Source: CAVRJC01 sp963721435
GTDB lineage: Bacteria; Actinomycetota; Acidimicrobiia; IMCC26256; DASPTH01
Length of the DNA: 64,000 nt
NCBI GenBank assembly: GCA_963721435.1
Contig: CAVRJC010000012.1
Span: 868,001 to 932,000 of the forward strand
Reading direction: 5' to 3'
Below the pieces are notes generated by a model. The model saw only the letters and a program-made list of their open reading frames with translations. It had not been told where the DNA came from and did not search any database. Positions 8,613-17,158 of the stretch are shown piece after piece. The first letter of the stretch is position 1; the number at the start of each line of letters is the position of its first letter. The position numbers and the translations under genes were made by a program.

Positions 8613-9202
8613 GCGATTTGCACCTGACGCGTCGCGGGACGGCTCAACAGCCACACCACGACGAGCCCCGCGAAGTCGGTGACGTGATGCGCTTCCGAGA
8701 GCGCGGCGGTGTTCCCCGCGATCACGTCGAGCATCGACGAGCCGACCAGGCAGGCAACCAGCGCCACGACGACCGGCAACAGGCCCGGGATCCGCGACGG
8801 GCGCCACGCCGCGAACAGGAACCCGACCGCGAGCGCGACGTCGAACGAGCCGAGGTGCCGCGCGGTGTGCACCGGGAGGCCGGCATCGGAGCCGAGGATC
8901 AACGCGGGCACCGCGATCGCGATCTGCACGAGCGCGATGACCGCGAGGACCCAGCGGAGCGCGAGCTGGGTGTCATCGCGCGTGGATTCGGCGCCGATGG
9001 CAGCGAGGATGCCGGGCGTCAGATCGGGGATCTCGGGCGCCGGCGCGAGACGCATCGCGCCGTGGAGATCACCGGCGGCGACCGCGAACGCCCGGCACTC
9101 GGAACACGACGCGAGGTGCGCGTCGAGCGCATCAGGATCGATGCCGAGCGGCTCGCCGTCGAGGCGGGCGGAGATGGCCTGACGGATGTGAGTGCAGTTC
9201 AT
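8609..9202 (-). CDS. zinc-binding anti-sigma factor, multi-pass membrane type
   Basis: A 197-residue protein. The N-terminal zf-HC2 anti-sigma motif has H29-x3-C33-x2-C36 (HLASCSEC) and an upstream CTH, as in RsrA/ChrR-type ZAS domains. About five transmembrane helices follow (ALRWVLAVIALVQIAIAVPALIL, VALAVGFLFAAW, LLPVVVALVACLVG, FAGLVVVWLLS). The divergent gene at 9256 is an ECF sigma factor, its presumed target. The ATG lies 53 nt from that gene's start. Coupled by a GTGA overlap to CopC-CopD, so the operon plausibly senses redox or metal stress at the membrane. Confidence 0.85.
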   Translation of the reverse strand: MNCTHIRQAISARLDGEPLGIDPDALDAHLASCSECRAFAVAAGDLHGAMRLAPAPEIPDLTPGILAAIGAESTRDDTQLALRWVLAVIALVQIAIAVPALILGSDAGLPVHTARHLGSFDVALAVGFLFAAWRPSRIPGLLPVVVALVACLVGSSMLDVIAGNTAALSEAHHVTDFAGLVVVWLLSRPATRQVQIA

Positions 9203-9255
9203 GCCCGTTAGTCGACTGGGAGCGCCCCGGAGTTCCCCCAGTATCGTCGGCGGCA

Positions 9256-9786
9256 GTGGACGATCTCACGCGGCTGTTCCTCGCCGCTCGCGACGGCGAC
9301 CGCATGGCCCTGTTCCATGCCGTGCGGGAGAGCCAGGCCGACGTGTGGCGGTTGGCCGCACACCTCGTGGGCCGCGATGACGCCGACGACGTCACCCAAG
9401 ACACCTTCGTACGGGCGTGGCGCGCGCTTCCTGCGTTCCGAGGCGACTCGAGCGCCCGCACCTGGCTGCTCGCCATCGCCCGGCGGGCGTGCGCCGACGC
9501 GATCCGGGGCCGTGTGCGCCGGCGCCGGCTGGCGGAGCGCGTGGCGGCGGCGATACCCGACGCCGACGGTGGCAACCACGACCCGACCGGCGTGCACGAT
9601 GTGCACGCACTGATCGAAGGGCTCGACCGCGATCAACGTGATGCGTTCGTGCTGACCCAGGTGGTCGGGTGCTCCTACGAGGAGGCGGCGGCGATCTGCG
9701 GTGTCCCCATCGGCACCATCCGCTCCCGCGTTGCGCGTGCGCGCGAACGGCTGCTCGTGCAGCTCGGCGAGGCCGAGACCGGATGA
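9256..9786 (+). CDS. ECF-family RNA polymerase sigma factor
   Basis: A 176-residue sigma factor. Region 2 is VWRLAAHLVGRDDADDVTQDTFVRAWRALPAFRG with the ECF-typical ARTWLLAIARR; region 4 is LDRDQRDAFVLTQVVGCSYEEAAAICGVPIGTIRSRVARARERL. It starts with GTG and is divergent from a zinc anti-sigma factor and the copper/thiol operon, which is the expected autoregulated arrangement. The downstream membrane-protein gene overlaps its stop (ATGA at 9783). Confidence 0.92.
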   Translation: MDDLTRLFLAARDGDRMALFHAVRESQADVWRLAAHLVGRDDADDVTQDTFVRAWRALPAFRGDSSARTWLLAIARRACADAIRGRVRRRRLAERVAAAIPDADGGNHDPTGVHDVHALIEGLDRDQRDAFVLTQVVGCSYEEAAAICGVPIGTIRSRVARARERLLVQLGEAETG

Positions 9787-10916
9787 CGCGCGCGGGGCGC
9801 TCGCCGTCGCACGCCGCGCGCTGCTCGCGGTCGGGCTCGCGGGTGCGTGCGTGGTCGCCGCCGCCCAGCCCGCGAGCGCGCACGGGCTCGGCGGTATCGA
9901 GCCCACGAACTACCAGTCGAGACTGCTCAGCGTCAGCCCCGAGGTCCCGGGGATCACGCTCGAGGTCGTCGACCTGGGCGGGAAGCTCGAGCTCACCAAC
10001 ACGACGAAGCAGGACGTCGTCGTGCTCGGGTACGACGACGAGCCCTACCTGCGCGTCGGCCCACGCGGCGTGTTCGAGAACACGCGCTCACCGGCGACGT
10101 ACATCAACAAGTCGGCGACGGTGGCCGGGGTCGCGCCGAAGTCGGCAGACCCCACCGCTGCGCCGCGGTGGAAGCAGGTGTCGACGGGCCAGACCGCGCA
10201 GTGGCACGACCACCGCGCGCACTTCATGGGCACCGAGGTGCCACCCCTCGTGGAGCGCAACCGTGACCACCGCTTCGTGTTCGACCACTGGAAGGTCACG
10301 ATGCGCCACGCGGGCGAGACCATCACCGCGAACGGGCGAGATCGCGTGGGTGCCCCCGCCGTCGCCGTGGCCGTTCGTGATCGCGGCGCTGGTGCTCGCG
10401 GTCGGGCTGTTCGTCGCGTGCCGGTCGAAGTGGTGGAAGCAGCTGATGGCCGGCGCGCTCGCGGTGATCGTGATCACCGAGGCCATCCACGTGATCGGTC
10501 TCTGGGACGCGAGCACGGCATCGGCGGGTACCAAGCTCGTGCAGAGCGCCTACTCGCTCGGTGGCATCGCGCTCGGTGTGCTGGCGCTCGTGTGGATGGC
10601 GCGACGCGGGGCGCACGCGGCCGTCCCGTTGATCCTCGTGGCCGCGATCGTGCTCGTGGTCGCCGGCGGGCTCAGCGACGTCACCACGCTCGGCCGCTCG
10701 CTACTCCCCACGACGCTGCCGTTCACGCTCGCACGGGTGCTCGTGACGATCACGCTGGGTCTCGGCGTGGGGCTGGCGGCGGCGGCCGCCATGCGGCTGC
10801 GTGCGTCCTCGCCGAGCCGCCCTGCCCGGAAGGCTGTGCCGCGCCCAAAGACTGCTTCCCGTTCAAGCACGGAGCCGGACTTCCATTCGGGCACGGAGCC
10901 GGTCGCTACCAGTTGA
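9783..10916 (+). CDS. secreted/membrane protein of unknown function (frameshifted)
   Basis: Real coding potential is split over two frames. The first part has a signal-like helix (ALLAVGLAGACVVAAAQPASA) and an ectodomain beginning HGLGGIEPTNYQSRLLSVSP, with DLGGKLELTNTTKQDVVVLGYDDEPYLRV and a His-rich QWHDHRAHFMGTEVPP. Near 10334 the frame must shift by one base, after which five or so helices follow (PWPFVIAALVLAVGLFVACRS onward). A second small discrepancy exists at the very N-terminus, since the ATG at 9783 is not in the signal-peptide frame. His-rich ectodomain and operon position beside ECF/CopCD suggest an envelope metal function, unproven. The last 20 or so residues are encoded by two repeat copies. 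Confidence 0.6.
   Translation: MTRAGRSPSHAARCSRSGSRVRAWSPPPSPRARTGSAVSSPRTTSRDCSASAPRSRGSRSRSSTWAGSSSSPTRRSRTSSCSGTTTSPTCASAHAACSRTRAHRRRTSTSRRRWPGSRRSRQTPPLRRGGSRCRRARPRSGTTTARTSWAPRCHPSWSATVTTASCSTTGRSRCATRARPSPRTGEIAWVPPPSPWPFVIAALVLAVGLFVACRSKWWKQLMAGALAVIVITEAIHVIGLWDASTASAGTKLVQSAYSLGGIALGVLALVWMARRGAHAAVPLILVAAIVLVVAGGLSDVTTLGRSLLPTTLPFTLARVLVTITLGLGVGLAAAAAMRLRASSPSRPARKAVPRPKTASRSSTEPDFHSGTEPVATS
10859..10902 (+). repeat. dispersed 20-nt repeat, 2 tandem copies (period 24)
   Basis: Copies at 10859-10878 and 10883-10902, core CCGTTC..GCACGGAGCCGG. They encode the C-terminal residues of the membrane protein (STEPDFHSGTEP) and end just before the convergent CDF gene's stop. Confidence 0.85.
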
Positions 10917-11829
10917 GCTCTTCGCACCCGTTGTGATCGTCGGGCTCCACCTGGATGGTGGCGTGCGCGATCTCGTGGCGGAGGAGCAACGACCGGGCCT
11001 GGTCGAGCACGCCGTGCGTGTCGGCGCCGGCACCGACCATCACGTGCGCGCTCGCGACATCCATCTCCGACGTGAGGGTCCACACGTGGAGGTCGTGGAC
11101 GTCGACGACGCCGGGCAGCGCGCGCAGCTCACTGCGGATCGAGTCGAGATCGACGTGCTCGGGCGCGACCTGCAGCAGCACACGGATCGCACGCGCGCCG
11201 AGCTTCCACGCACGCGGAATGATCCAGATCGCGATGGCCGCGGCGACGATGGGGTCGATCGGCTCCCACCCGACCGTGGCAAGGATCACCGCGGCCGCGA
11301 TCACACCGACTGACCCCACCGCGTCGGCCATGGCATCGACGTACGCACCCTCCACCGCGAGGCTCGCCCGCGCACCGGCCCGGAGGATCGCGAACACGAC
11401 GAGGTTCACCACGAGCCCGAGGATCGCGACCACGAGCATCGGCCCGGCTTCGACGTCGAAGTTGCCGTTGATCAACCGGATCGCGGCCTCGATCAGCACA
11501 TAGGCGGCGACGAGCATCAGCAGCACCGCGTTGACCAGCGACGCGAGGATCTCGAGGCGGAACAGCCCGAAAGTGCGTACGCCGTCGCGTGACGCTCGGT
11601 TGGCGATCACGATCGCGCCGAGCGCGAGCCCGATGCTCACGGCATCGGTGACCATGTGGGCCGCGTCCGACAGCAGCGCGAGTGACCCGGTGAGGATCGC
11701 AGTGATCGTCTCGACGATCACGAACACGGCCGTCAGCCCGAACGCGAACCAGAGCCGCCCGACGTTCTGCGCCGCGGTGCGGCGCATGGCGTCGGAGTGA
11801 TCGTGGGCGTGCCCGTGGCCGCTGGTCAT
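10906..11829 (-). CDS. cation diffusion facilitator (CzcD-type) metal exporter
   Basis: A 307-residue CDF protein. A His-rich start (GHGHAHDHSD), six transmembrane helices with the ALLSDAAHMVTDA metal site in helix 2 and VEGAYVDAMADAVGS in helix 5, then a cytoplasmic C-terminal domain ending ATIQVEPDDHNGC. HxxxD-type ligands (HMVTD, DAMAD) point to zinc, possibly cobalt or cadmium, exported in exchange for protons. It converges with the membrane-protein gene (11-nt overlap) and is divergent from a zinc-type importer, placing export and import side by side. Confidence 0.92.
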   Translation of the reverse strand: MTSGHGHAHDHSDAMRRTAAQNVGRLWFAFGLTAVFVIVETITAILTGSLALLSDAAHMVTDAVSIGLALGAIVIANRASRDGVRTFGLFRLEILASLVNAVLLMLVAAYVLIEAAIRLINGNFDVEAGPMLVVAILGLVVNLVVFAILRAGARASLAVEGAYVDAMADAVGSVGVIAAAVILATVGWEPIDPIVAAAIAIWIIPRAWKLGARAIRVLLQVAPEHVDLDSIRSELRALPGVVDVHDLHVWTLTSEMDVASAHVMVGAGADTHGVLDQARSLLLRHEIAHATIQVEPDDHNGCEELNW

Positions 11830-11876
11830 GACCCTTCATTCTCGCCGCCCATGGCGCGGCCCCGGCGCCGAGCGGC

Positions 11877-11896
11877 CATAATGAGAATCATGCTCA
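11877..11896. promoter_or_regulatory. Fur/Zur-type operator
   Basis: The inverted repeat ATGA-GAA-TCAT, within ATAATGAGAATCATGCT, matches the classical Fur-family box at most positions. It overlaps the start of the ZnuC-like ATPase gene, so a leaderless or very short 5' UTR is implied. Zinc repression through the Fur-family protein at 4957 is a plausible but untested link. Confidence 0.6.
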
Positions 11897-12711
11897 ACAA
11901 GCCTCCGGGGTCAGACGGGAAGCCGGCTGAATGCCCGAACGGGAATCCGGCTGAGTGCCCGAACGGGAATCCGGTGCTCGCCGCGCACGGCGTGTCGTTC
12001 CACTACGGGAACGACCCGGTGCTCGACGACGTGAGCTTCGCCGTGGGCGCCGGCGAGTTCGCCGCCCTCAGCGGCCCGAACGGATCGGGGAAGTCGACGC
12101 TCCTGCGGGTGCTGCTCGGCCTGCTCGCCCCGGCGAGCGGGAGCGTCGAGCTGTTCGGGGTGACCCCGGCGAAGCTCCGGGAGCGCTGGCGGGTCGGCTA
12201 CGTCCCACAACGCCTCCGGATCGCGCCCGACCTCCCGGCAACCGTCCTCGAGGTGGTGCGGAGCGGTCGCCTGGCGAAGCAGGGCTGGTGGCGCCGCGCC
12301 CGGGCCGTCGACCGCGAGGCGGTCGACCATGCGATCGAGTCGGTGCAGCTCACCGACCTGCGTGCGCGCAAGCTCACCGAGCTGTCGGGCGGGCAGCAGC
12401 AGCGCGTGCTGATCGCGAAGGCACTCGCGTCGGAGCCCGAGCTGCTGGTGCTCGACGAGCCGATCGCGGGCGTCGACGTCGAAGCCCAGCGCCTGTTCCG
12501 CGATTCTCTCGTGCATCTGCGCAACGAGCACGGTGCCGCGGTGCTGCTCGTGTCACACGAGCTCGGCGCGGTCGCCGACGACCTCGACCACATGATCGTG
12601 CTCAAGCGGCGCGTCCTGTTCGACGGCTCACCGGCGGAGCTCGCCGCGACCGGCGTGAGCCTCGGCGTGCACCAGGACGACCTCCCGCTCTGGCTCGAGG
12701 AGCTGCGCTGA
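11881..12711 (+). CDS. metal ABC transporter ATP-binding protein (ZnuC-like)
   Basis: A 276-residue ATPase. Walker A GPNGSGKST, Q-loop region GYVPQRLRI, signature LSGGQQQRVLIAKAL, Walker B LLVLDEPIAGVD and switch His in LVSHELGAV. It resembles ZnuC/TroB. Either ATG 11881 or ATG 11890 could be the start, both overlapping the Fur/Zur box. The first 30 residues before VLAAHGVSFHYG contain a duplicated ECPNGNP encoded by two copies of the dispersed repeat. The stop overlaps the permease start (TGATG). No substrate-binding protein gene is adjacent. Confidence 0.88.
   Translation: MRIMLNKPPGSDGKPAECPNGNPAECPNGNPVLAAHGVSFHYGNDPVLDDVSFAVGAGEFAALSGPNGSGKSTLLRVLLGLLAPASGSVELFGVTPAKLRERWRVGYVPQRLRIAPDLPATVLEVVRSGRLAKQGWWRRARAVDREAVDHAIESVQLTDLRARKLTELSGGQQQRVLIAKALASEPELLVLDEPIAGVDVEAQRLFRDSLVHLRNEHGAAVLLVSHELGAVADDLDHMIVLKRRVLFDGSPAELAATGVSLGVHQDDLPLWLEELR
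11923..11966 (-). repeat. dispersed 20-nt repeat, 2 tandem copies inside ATPase gene
   Basis: Copies at 11923-11942 and 11947-11966, in reverse orientation (CCGGCTGA.TGCCCGAACGG, 24-nt period). They encode PAECPNGN twice, directly before the ATP-binding domain, and keep the frame. Confidence 0.85.
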
Positions 12712-13580
12712 TGGGCGGGCTCCCGGGCATGCCGTGGGATTTCCCGTGGCCGTTCGACCGCACCTACATGCAGCTCGCGCTGCTCGCCGGGATCGTGGTG
12801 GGCGCGACCGCGCCGCTGATCGGGGTGTTCATCGTGCAGAAGGGGATGTCGCTGGTCGGTGACGGCCTGGGCCACGTCGCGGTCGCAGGCATCGGTGCGG
12901 CGCTGCTGTTCGGCACCTCACCGACGTGGACCGCGATGGCGTTCGCGATCGTCGCCGCACTGGTCATCGAGTGGCTCCGCGCGCGCGGCAGCGCGACCGG
13001 CGACCTCGCACTCGCGCTCGTGTTCTACGGCGGCATCGCCGCGGGTGTCGTCCTCGCGAGCCGATCGGGGACCAACACCAACCTGCAGCCCTATCTGTTC
13101 GGGTCGATCCTCACCGCTACGGCCAACGACGTGTGGACGGTGCTCGCGCTCGGCGCGCTCATCATCGTGGTCATCGCGTGCATCGGCCGCGCGCTCCTCG
13201 CGGTGGTGCTCGACGAAGACGCCGCGCGGGTGAGCGGGATCCCCGCCGGTCTGCTCAACACCGTGCTGGCCGTCCTCACCGCGGTGACGGTGGTCGCGGC
13301 GATGCGCATCGTCGGTGTGCTGCTGGTCGCGGCGCTGATGGTGCTGCCGGTGGCGACGAGCCGACTTCTGGCCCACTCGTTCCGCGGCACGCTGTTCGGC
13401 GCGGTCGGCGTGGGGATCGCGTCGGCGGTGTTCGGTCTGGCCGCGGCCCGCCAGTGGGCGCTCGCGGCCGGCGGTGCGATCGTGCTGGTGGCAGCGGCAC
13501 TGTTCGCGATCGCCGCGGTCGTGTCGGGAGTCCGGCGAGCCGGTGTGCACGCAGGCTCCCTCCTGTCCGGACCGCACTGA
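12711..13580 (+). CDS. metal ABC transporter permease (ZnuB-like)
   Basis: A 289-residue permease with about eight helices. The N-terminal MQLALLAGIVVGATAPLIGVFIVQKGMSLVGDGLGHVAVAG segment carries the ABC-3 (ZnuB/MntB) coupling motif, and DEDAARVSGI plus MRIVGVLLVAALMVLPVATS are typical of the family. Its ATG overlaps the ATPase stop by one base. With the upstream Fur/Zur box this suggests zinc uptake; manganese or iron cannot be excluded. Confidence 0.88.
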   Translation: MGGLPGMPWDFPWPFDRTYMQLALLAGIVVGATAPLIGVFIVQKGMSLVGDGLGHVAVAGIGAALLFGTSPTWTAMAFAIVAALVIEWLRARGSATGDLALALVFYGGIAAGVVLASRSGTNTNLQPYLFGSILTATANDVWTVLALGALIIVVIACIGRALLAVVLDEDAARVSGIPAGLLNTVLAVLTAVTVVAAMRIVGVLLVAALMVLPVATSRLLAHSFRGTLFGAVGVGIASAVFGLAAARQWALAAGGAIVLVAAALFAIAAVVSGVRRAGVHAGSLLSGPH

Positions 13581-13664
13581 CACCTCTCACCGGCCGTCTC
13601 ACCGGCCATCTCACCGGCACATCCCCGGCACGCGTTTCCGCACGCTCACCTACCCTTCTTGCCC

Positions 13665-14087
13665 ATGCCGTCGATCTTCACGCGGATCATCGAAGGAGAG
13701 CTCCCGGGCACGTTCGTGTGGCGTGATCCCGAATGCGTGGCCTTCCTCTCGATCAACCCGATGCACGCGGGCCACACCCTCGTGGTACCCCGCATCGAAG
13801 TCGATCACTGGATCGACCTCGAGCCCACGCTCGCCGGGCACCTCTTCCAGGTCGCGCAGCTCATCGGCCGGGCCCAGGAGGCGGCGCTGTCGCCGCGCCG
13901 GATCGGCGTGATCATCGCGGGCGACGAAGTGCCCCACGTGCACCTGCACGTCGTGCCGTTCGACTCCGTGCGCGAGCTGTCGTTCGCCAACGTCGATCCC
14001 GACCCGCCCGCGGGCTCCCTCGACCGCGCCGCGACCGCGATCCGCGCCGCGCTCACCGAGCTCGGTGCAGAGCACGTCGCGGGGTGA
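13665..14087 (+). CDS. HIT family protein (histidine triad hydrolase)
   Basis: A 140-residue HIT protein. The triad is HVHLHVVP at about residues 91-98, preceded by SIFTRIIEGELPGTFVWRDPECVAFLSINPMHAGHTLVVP, the usual HINT/Fhit-like start. Such enzymes hydrolyse nucleoside phosphoramidates or dinucleotides. Its stop overlaps the GTG of bioA, so it is the first gene of the biotin operon by position, with no known biotin role. Confidence 0.9.
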   Translation: MPSIFTRIIEGELPGTFVWRDPECVAFLSINPMHAGHTLVVPRIEVDHWIDLEPTLAGHLFQVAQLIGRAQEAALSPRRIGVIIAGDEVPHVHLHVVPFDSVRELSFANVDPDPPAGSLDRAATAIRAALTELGAEHVAG

Positions 14088-15413
14088 GTGTGGGCCGAGT
14101 TCCCGCCCCGGTGATCACCGAGCACGACGAGTGGATCGCGCGCGACGCAGCGCGCGGTGTGGCACGGCTTCACCCAGATGGGCGCGTACGCGGAGAACGC
14201 ACCGATCGTCGTCGAACGCGCGGAGGGCCACGAGCTCATCGACGTCGACGGCCATCGCTACCTCGACGCGATCTCGTCGCTCTGGGTCAACACCCTCGGG
14301 CACCGTGTGCCCGAGCTCGACGACGCGCTGCGCGAGCAGCTGGAGCTCGGCGCCCACTCCACCATGCTCGGCAACGGAAACCGCGCCGTGATCGAGCTCT
14401 CGGAGGCACTGGCGCGCGTGGTGCCGGTCGACGACCCGCACTTCCTCTACGCGTCGGACGGCGCGGCCGCGGTCGAGCAGGCGCTGAAGATCGCGTTCCA
14501 GTACTGGACCAATCAGGGCGAGCAGAGCCACACGACGTTCCTGGCGTTCGGCGGCGCTTACCACGGCGACACCATCGGCGCGCTCTCGGTCGGTGACGGC
14601 GGCTTCGGCACCGACGTGTTCGATCCGCTCCGCTTCCCCGTGTTGCGCGCGCCCGACTTCGGTGACCCGCGTTGCTTCGACGTCGCGATCGCGATGGTGG
14701 CGGAGCACGCGACCGAGCTCGCGGCCGTCATCATCGAGCCGCTCGTGCAGGGCGCGGCGGGCATGCAGCTCGCGAGCGCCGACGGCGTCGCCGCGATGGG
14801 AGCCGCGTGCCGCGCGCACGACGTGCTGCTGATCTGCGACGAGGTCGCCACCGGCTTCGGCCGCACCGGCACGCTGTTCGCTTCCGAGCAGTGCGACGTT
14901 CGCCCCGACCTGCTCGTGGTCGGCAAGGGCATCACCGGCGGGTATCTCCCGCTGTCCGCCACCGTGGCTTCAGGACGCGTGTTCGACGCTTTCCTCGGCG
15001 CCGACCTCAGTGCGCGCACGCTGTACCACGGGCACTCGTACAGCGGGAACGCGCTCGCGGCCGCGGTCGCGCACCGCCACCTCGAGCTGATCGAGGCATG
15101 GGACGTGCTCACGAACGTGCGGGAGCGGTCAGAGGAGCTGCGCGGGCTGCTGAGCGATCGCATTGCGCCGCATCCGGCGGTGCGCGAGATCCGCCTGTGT
15201 GGGCTCATGGGCGGCGTCGAGCTCGCGCCGCCGAGCGACGACCTGCGCTGGGGCCGGCGGGTGTGCGCGGCGGCGGTGAAGCGCGGCGTGCTCCTGCGCC
15301 CGCTCGGCGACGTCGTGGTGCTGATGCCGCCGCTCACCGTCACCTCCGAGGAGCTGCACCGCATCGTGCACACGCTGGCGCTCGCGCTCGACGACGGGAC
15401 CGACGCGCCGTGA
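14084..15413 (+). CDS. bioA: adenosylmethionine-8-amino-7-oxononanoate aminotransferase (frameshifted near N-terminus)
   Basis: Converts KAPA to DAPA in biotin synthesis using S-adenosylmethionine and PLP. The N-terminal EHDEWIARDA is in the frame opened by GTG 14084; near 14150 a one-base shift is needed to join it to VWHGFTQMG, after which the protein is intact. Landmarks: AISSLWVNTLGH, GAYHGDTIGALSVG, LICDEVATGFGRTG (PLP-binding Asp) and VVGKGITGGYLPLSA (Schiff-base Lys). Full length after repair is about 442 residues. The stop overlaps the bioF start. Confidence 0.85.
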
Positions 15414-16541
15414 CCGGCTGGCGCGACTGGGCCGACTCCGAGGCGGCGCGGGTGCGCGCGGCCGGCCAGTGGCGGGCACCGCGCGATCTCGACGCCGCCG
15501 GGCCGGAGGGAAAGCTCGCGCCCGACGGCCGCCCGGTCGTGTCGTTCGCATCGAACGACTACCTCGGCCTCACCCAGCATCCCGAGGTGGTGCGGGCGGC
15601 GCACGATGCCATCGACCGTTGGGGCACCGGATCGGGCGCGGCGCGCCTCATCGTCGGCTCGCGTCCGGTGCACTCCGAGCTCGAAGCCGAGCTCGCGCGA
15701 GTGGAAGCACACCGACGACGCGGTGCTGTTCACCACCGGCTTCGCGGCCAACCTCGGTGTGCTCACCACGTTCGCGGGCCCCGACGTGCTCGTGGTCTCC
15801 GACGAGCTCAATCACGCGTCGCTCATCGACGGCCGGCGGCTCGCGCAAGCACCGCTCGCGGTCTCCCGTCACCGCGATGTCGCGCACGTCGACGCGCTCC
15901 TCCGCGATTCCACCGCGCCGCGCGCGGTCGTCGTCACCGAGACGGTGTTCTCGATGGACGGCGACGTCGCGCCACTCGACGACCTGCTCGACGTGTGCGC
16001 GCGACGCGGCGCGCTGCTCGTGATCGACGAAGCGCACGCGGTGCTCGGCCCGACGCCGGATCTCGCGCGGGCACCCGACGTCGACGTCCTGCGCGTCGGC
16101 ACGCTCTCCAAGACCATGGGTGCCCTGGGCGGCTTCGTCGCCGGCTCGCAGCGCTACACGCAATTGCTGGTGAACTGTGCGCGCTCGTACATCTTCACCA
16201 CCGCGTCGAGTCCCGCCGACGCCGCCGCCGCACTCGCCGCGCTACGGATCGTGCGCTCGGCCGCAGGCGACACGCTGCGCGCCCGGCTGCGGGCCAACGT
16301 CGACCGGTTGGCACCGGGTCACCCGTCGCCGATCATCCCGTACATCTGCGGTGAGGAGCAGCGCGCGCTCGATGCCGCGGCCGCGCTGCTCGAGCTCGGC
16401 CTGCTGGTCACGCCGATCCGGCCTCCGACGGTGCCCGCGGGCACGTCGCGCCTGCGGGTCACGGTGTCGGCCGCCCACAGCCCGGAGCAGGTCGACACGC
16501 TCGCCGAGGCGCTGCGCGAGCTCTTCCCCGAACGCGGATGA
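15410..16541 (+). CDS. bioF: 8-amino-7-oxononanoate synthase (frameshifted)
   Basis: PLP enzyme joining pimeloyl-thioester and alanine. The N-terminal third (VVSFASNDYLGLTQHPEV, GTGSGAARLIVGSRPVHSELEAELA) is in the frame of GTG 15410. Near 15697 a single base must be removed to continue as EWKHTDDAVLFTTGFAANLGVL. Then follow SDELNHASLIDG, VVTETVFSMDGDVAPL, LVIDEAHAVLG and VGTLSKTMGALGGFVAG (PLP Lys). About 376 residues after repair, normal for BioF. Overlaps bioA and bioD, so the operon is bioA-bioF-bioD; bioB is not in the window. Confidence 0.85.
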
Positions 16542-17158
16542 GCCGCCCGGGCACGCTGGTGCTCGTCACCGGCACGGGCACCGACGTGGGCAAGACGTGG
16601 TGGACCGCGCACGTCGCCGCCGAGCTCCGCGCGGCCGGTGTCGCGGTCTCGGCGCGCAAGCCGGCGCAGTCCGGTGACGGCTCGGCACCGGACGACAGCA
16701 CGGTGCTCGCGGCCGCGACCGGCGAGGCCGACGAGCAGGTCACGCCCGCGCACCGCCGGTACGCGTTGGCGTGGGCACCGCCGATGGCAGCGCGCGAGCT
16801 CGGCCTTCCCGCGTACACGGTGGCCGACCTCGCGCGCGAGACCACGTGGCCCGACGGCACGCGCGTGGGCCTGGTCGAGGGTGTCGGCGGTCCGCACTCA
16901 CCGATCGCGTTCGATGGTGACAACGTCGACTTCGCGCACGCGCTCGCACCCGACGTCGTGGTGCTGGTGGCCGATGCCGGGCTGGGCGCGATCAACGCGG
17001 TGCGGCTCTCGGTGACTGCTCTCGGGGCATGGCCGGTGGTCGTCGCCTGCAACCGCTACGAGCCCGACGGCCTGCCCCGGCGCAACCACGACTTCCTCGT
17101 GGACGCGGGTTACGACCTCGTCACGACTCCGACGGCCCTGGCGCGTCGCCTGGTGTGA
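16538..17158 (+). CDS. bioD: dethiobiotin synthetase
   Basis: ATP-dependent closure of the ureido ring of DAPA. The P-loop GTGTDVGKTW is at residues 12-21; ARKPAQSGD and LVEGVGGPHSPIA (BioD GxGG loop) follow, and VVVACNRYEPDG near the end matches the nucleotide-specificity region. 206 residues, slightly short but complete. ATG 16538 overlaps the bioF stop; the 3' end overlaps the convergent GMC oxidoreductase by 38 nt. Confidence 0.9.
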   Translation: MSRPGTLVLVTGTGTDVGKTWWTAHVAAELRAAGVAVSARKPAQSGDGSAPDDSTVLAAATGEADEQVTPAHRRYALAWAPPMAARELGLPAYTVADLARETTWPDGTRVGLVEGVGGPHSPIAFDGDNVDFAHALAPDVVVLVADAGLGAINAVRLSVTALGAWPVVVACNRYEPDGLPRRNHDFLVDAGYDLVTTPTALARRLV

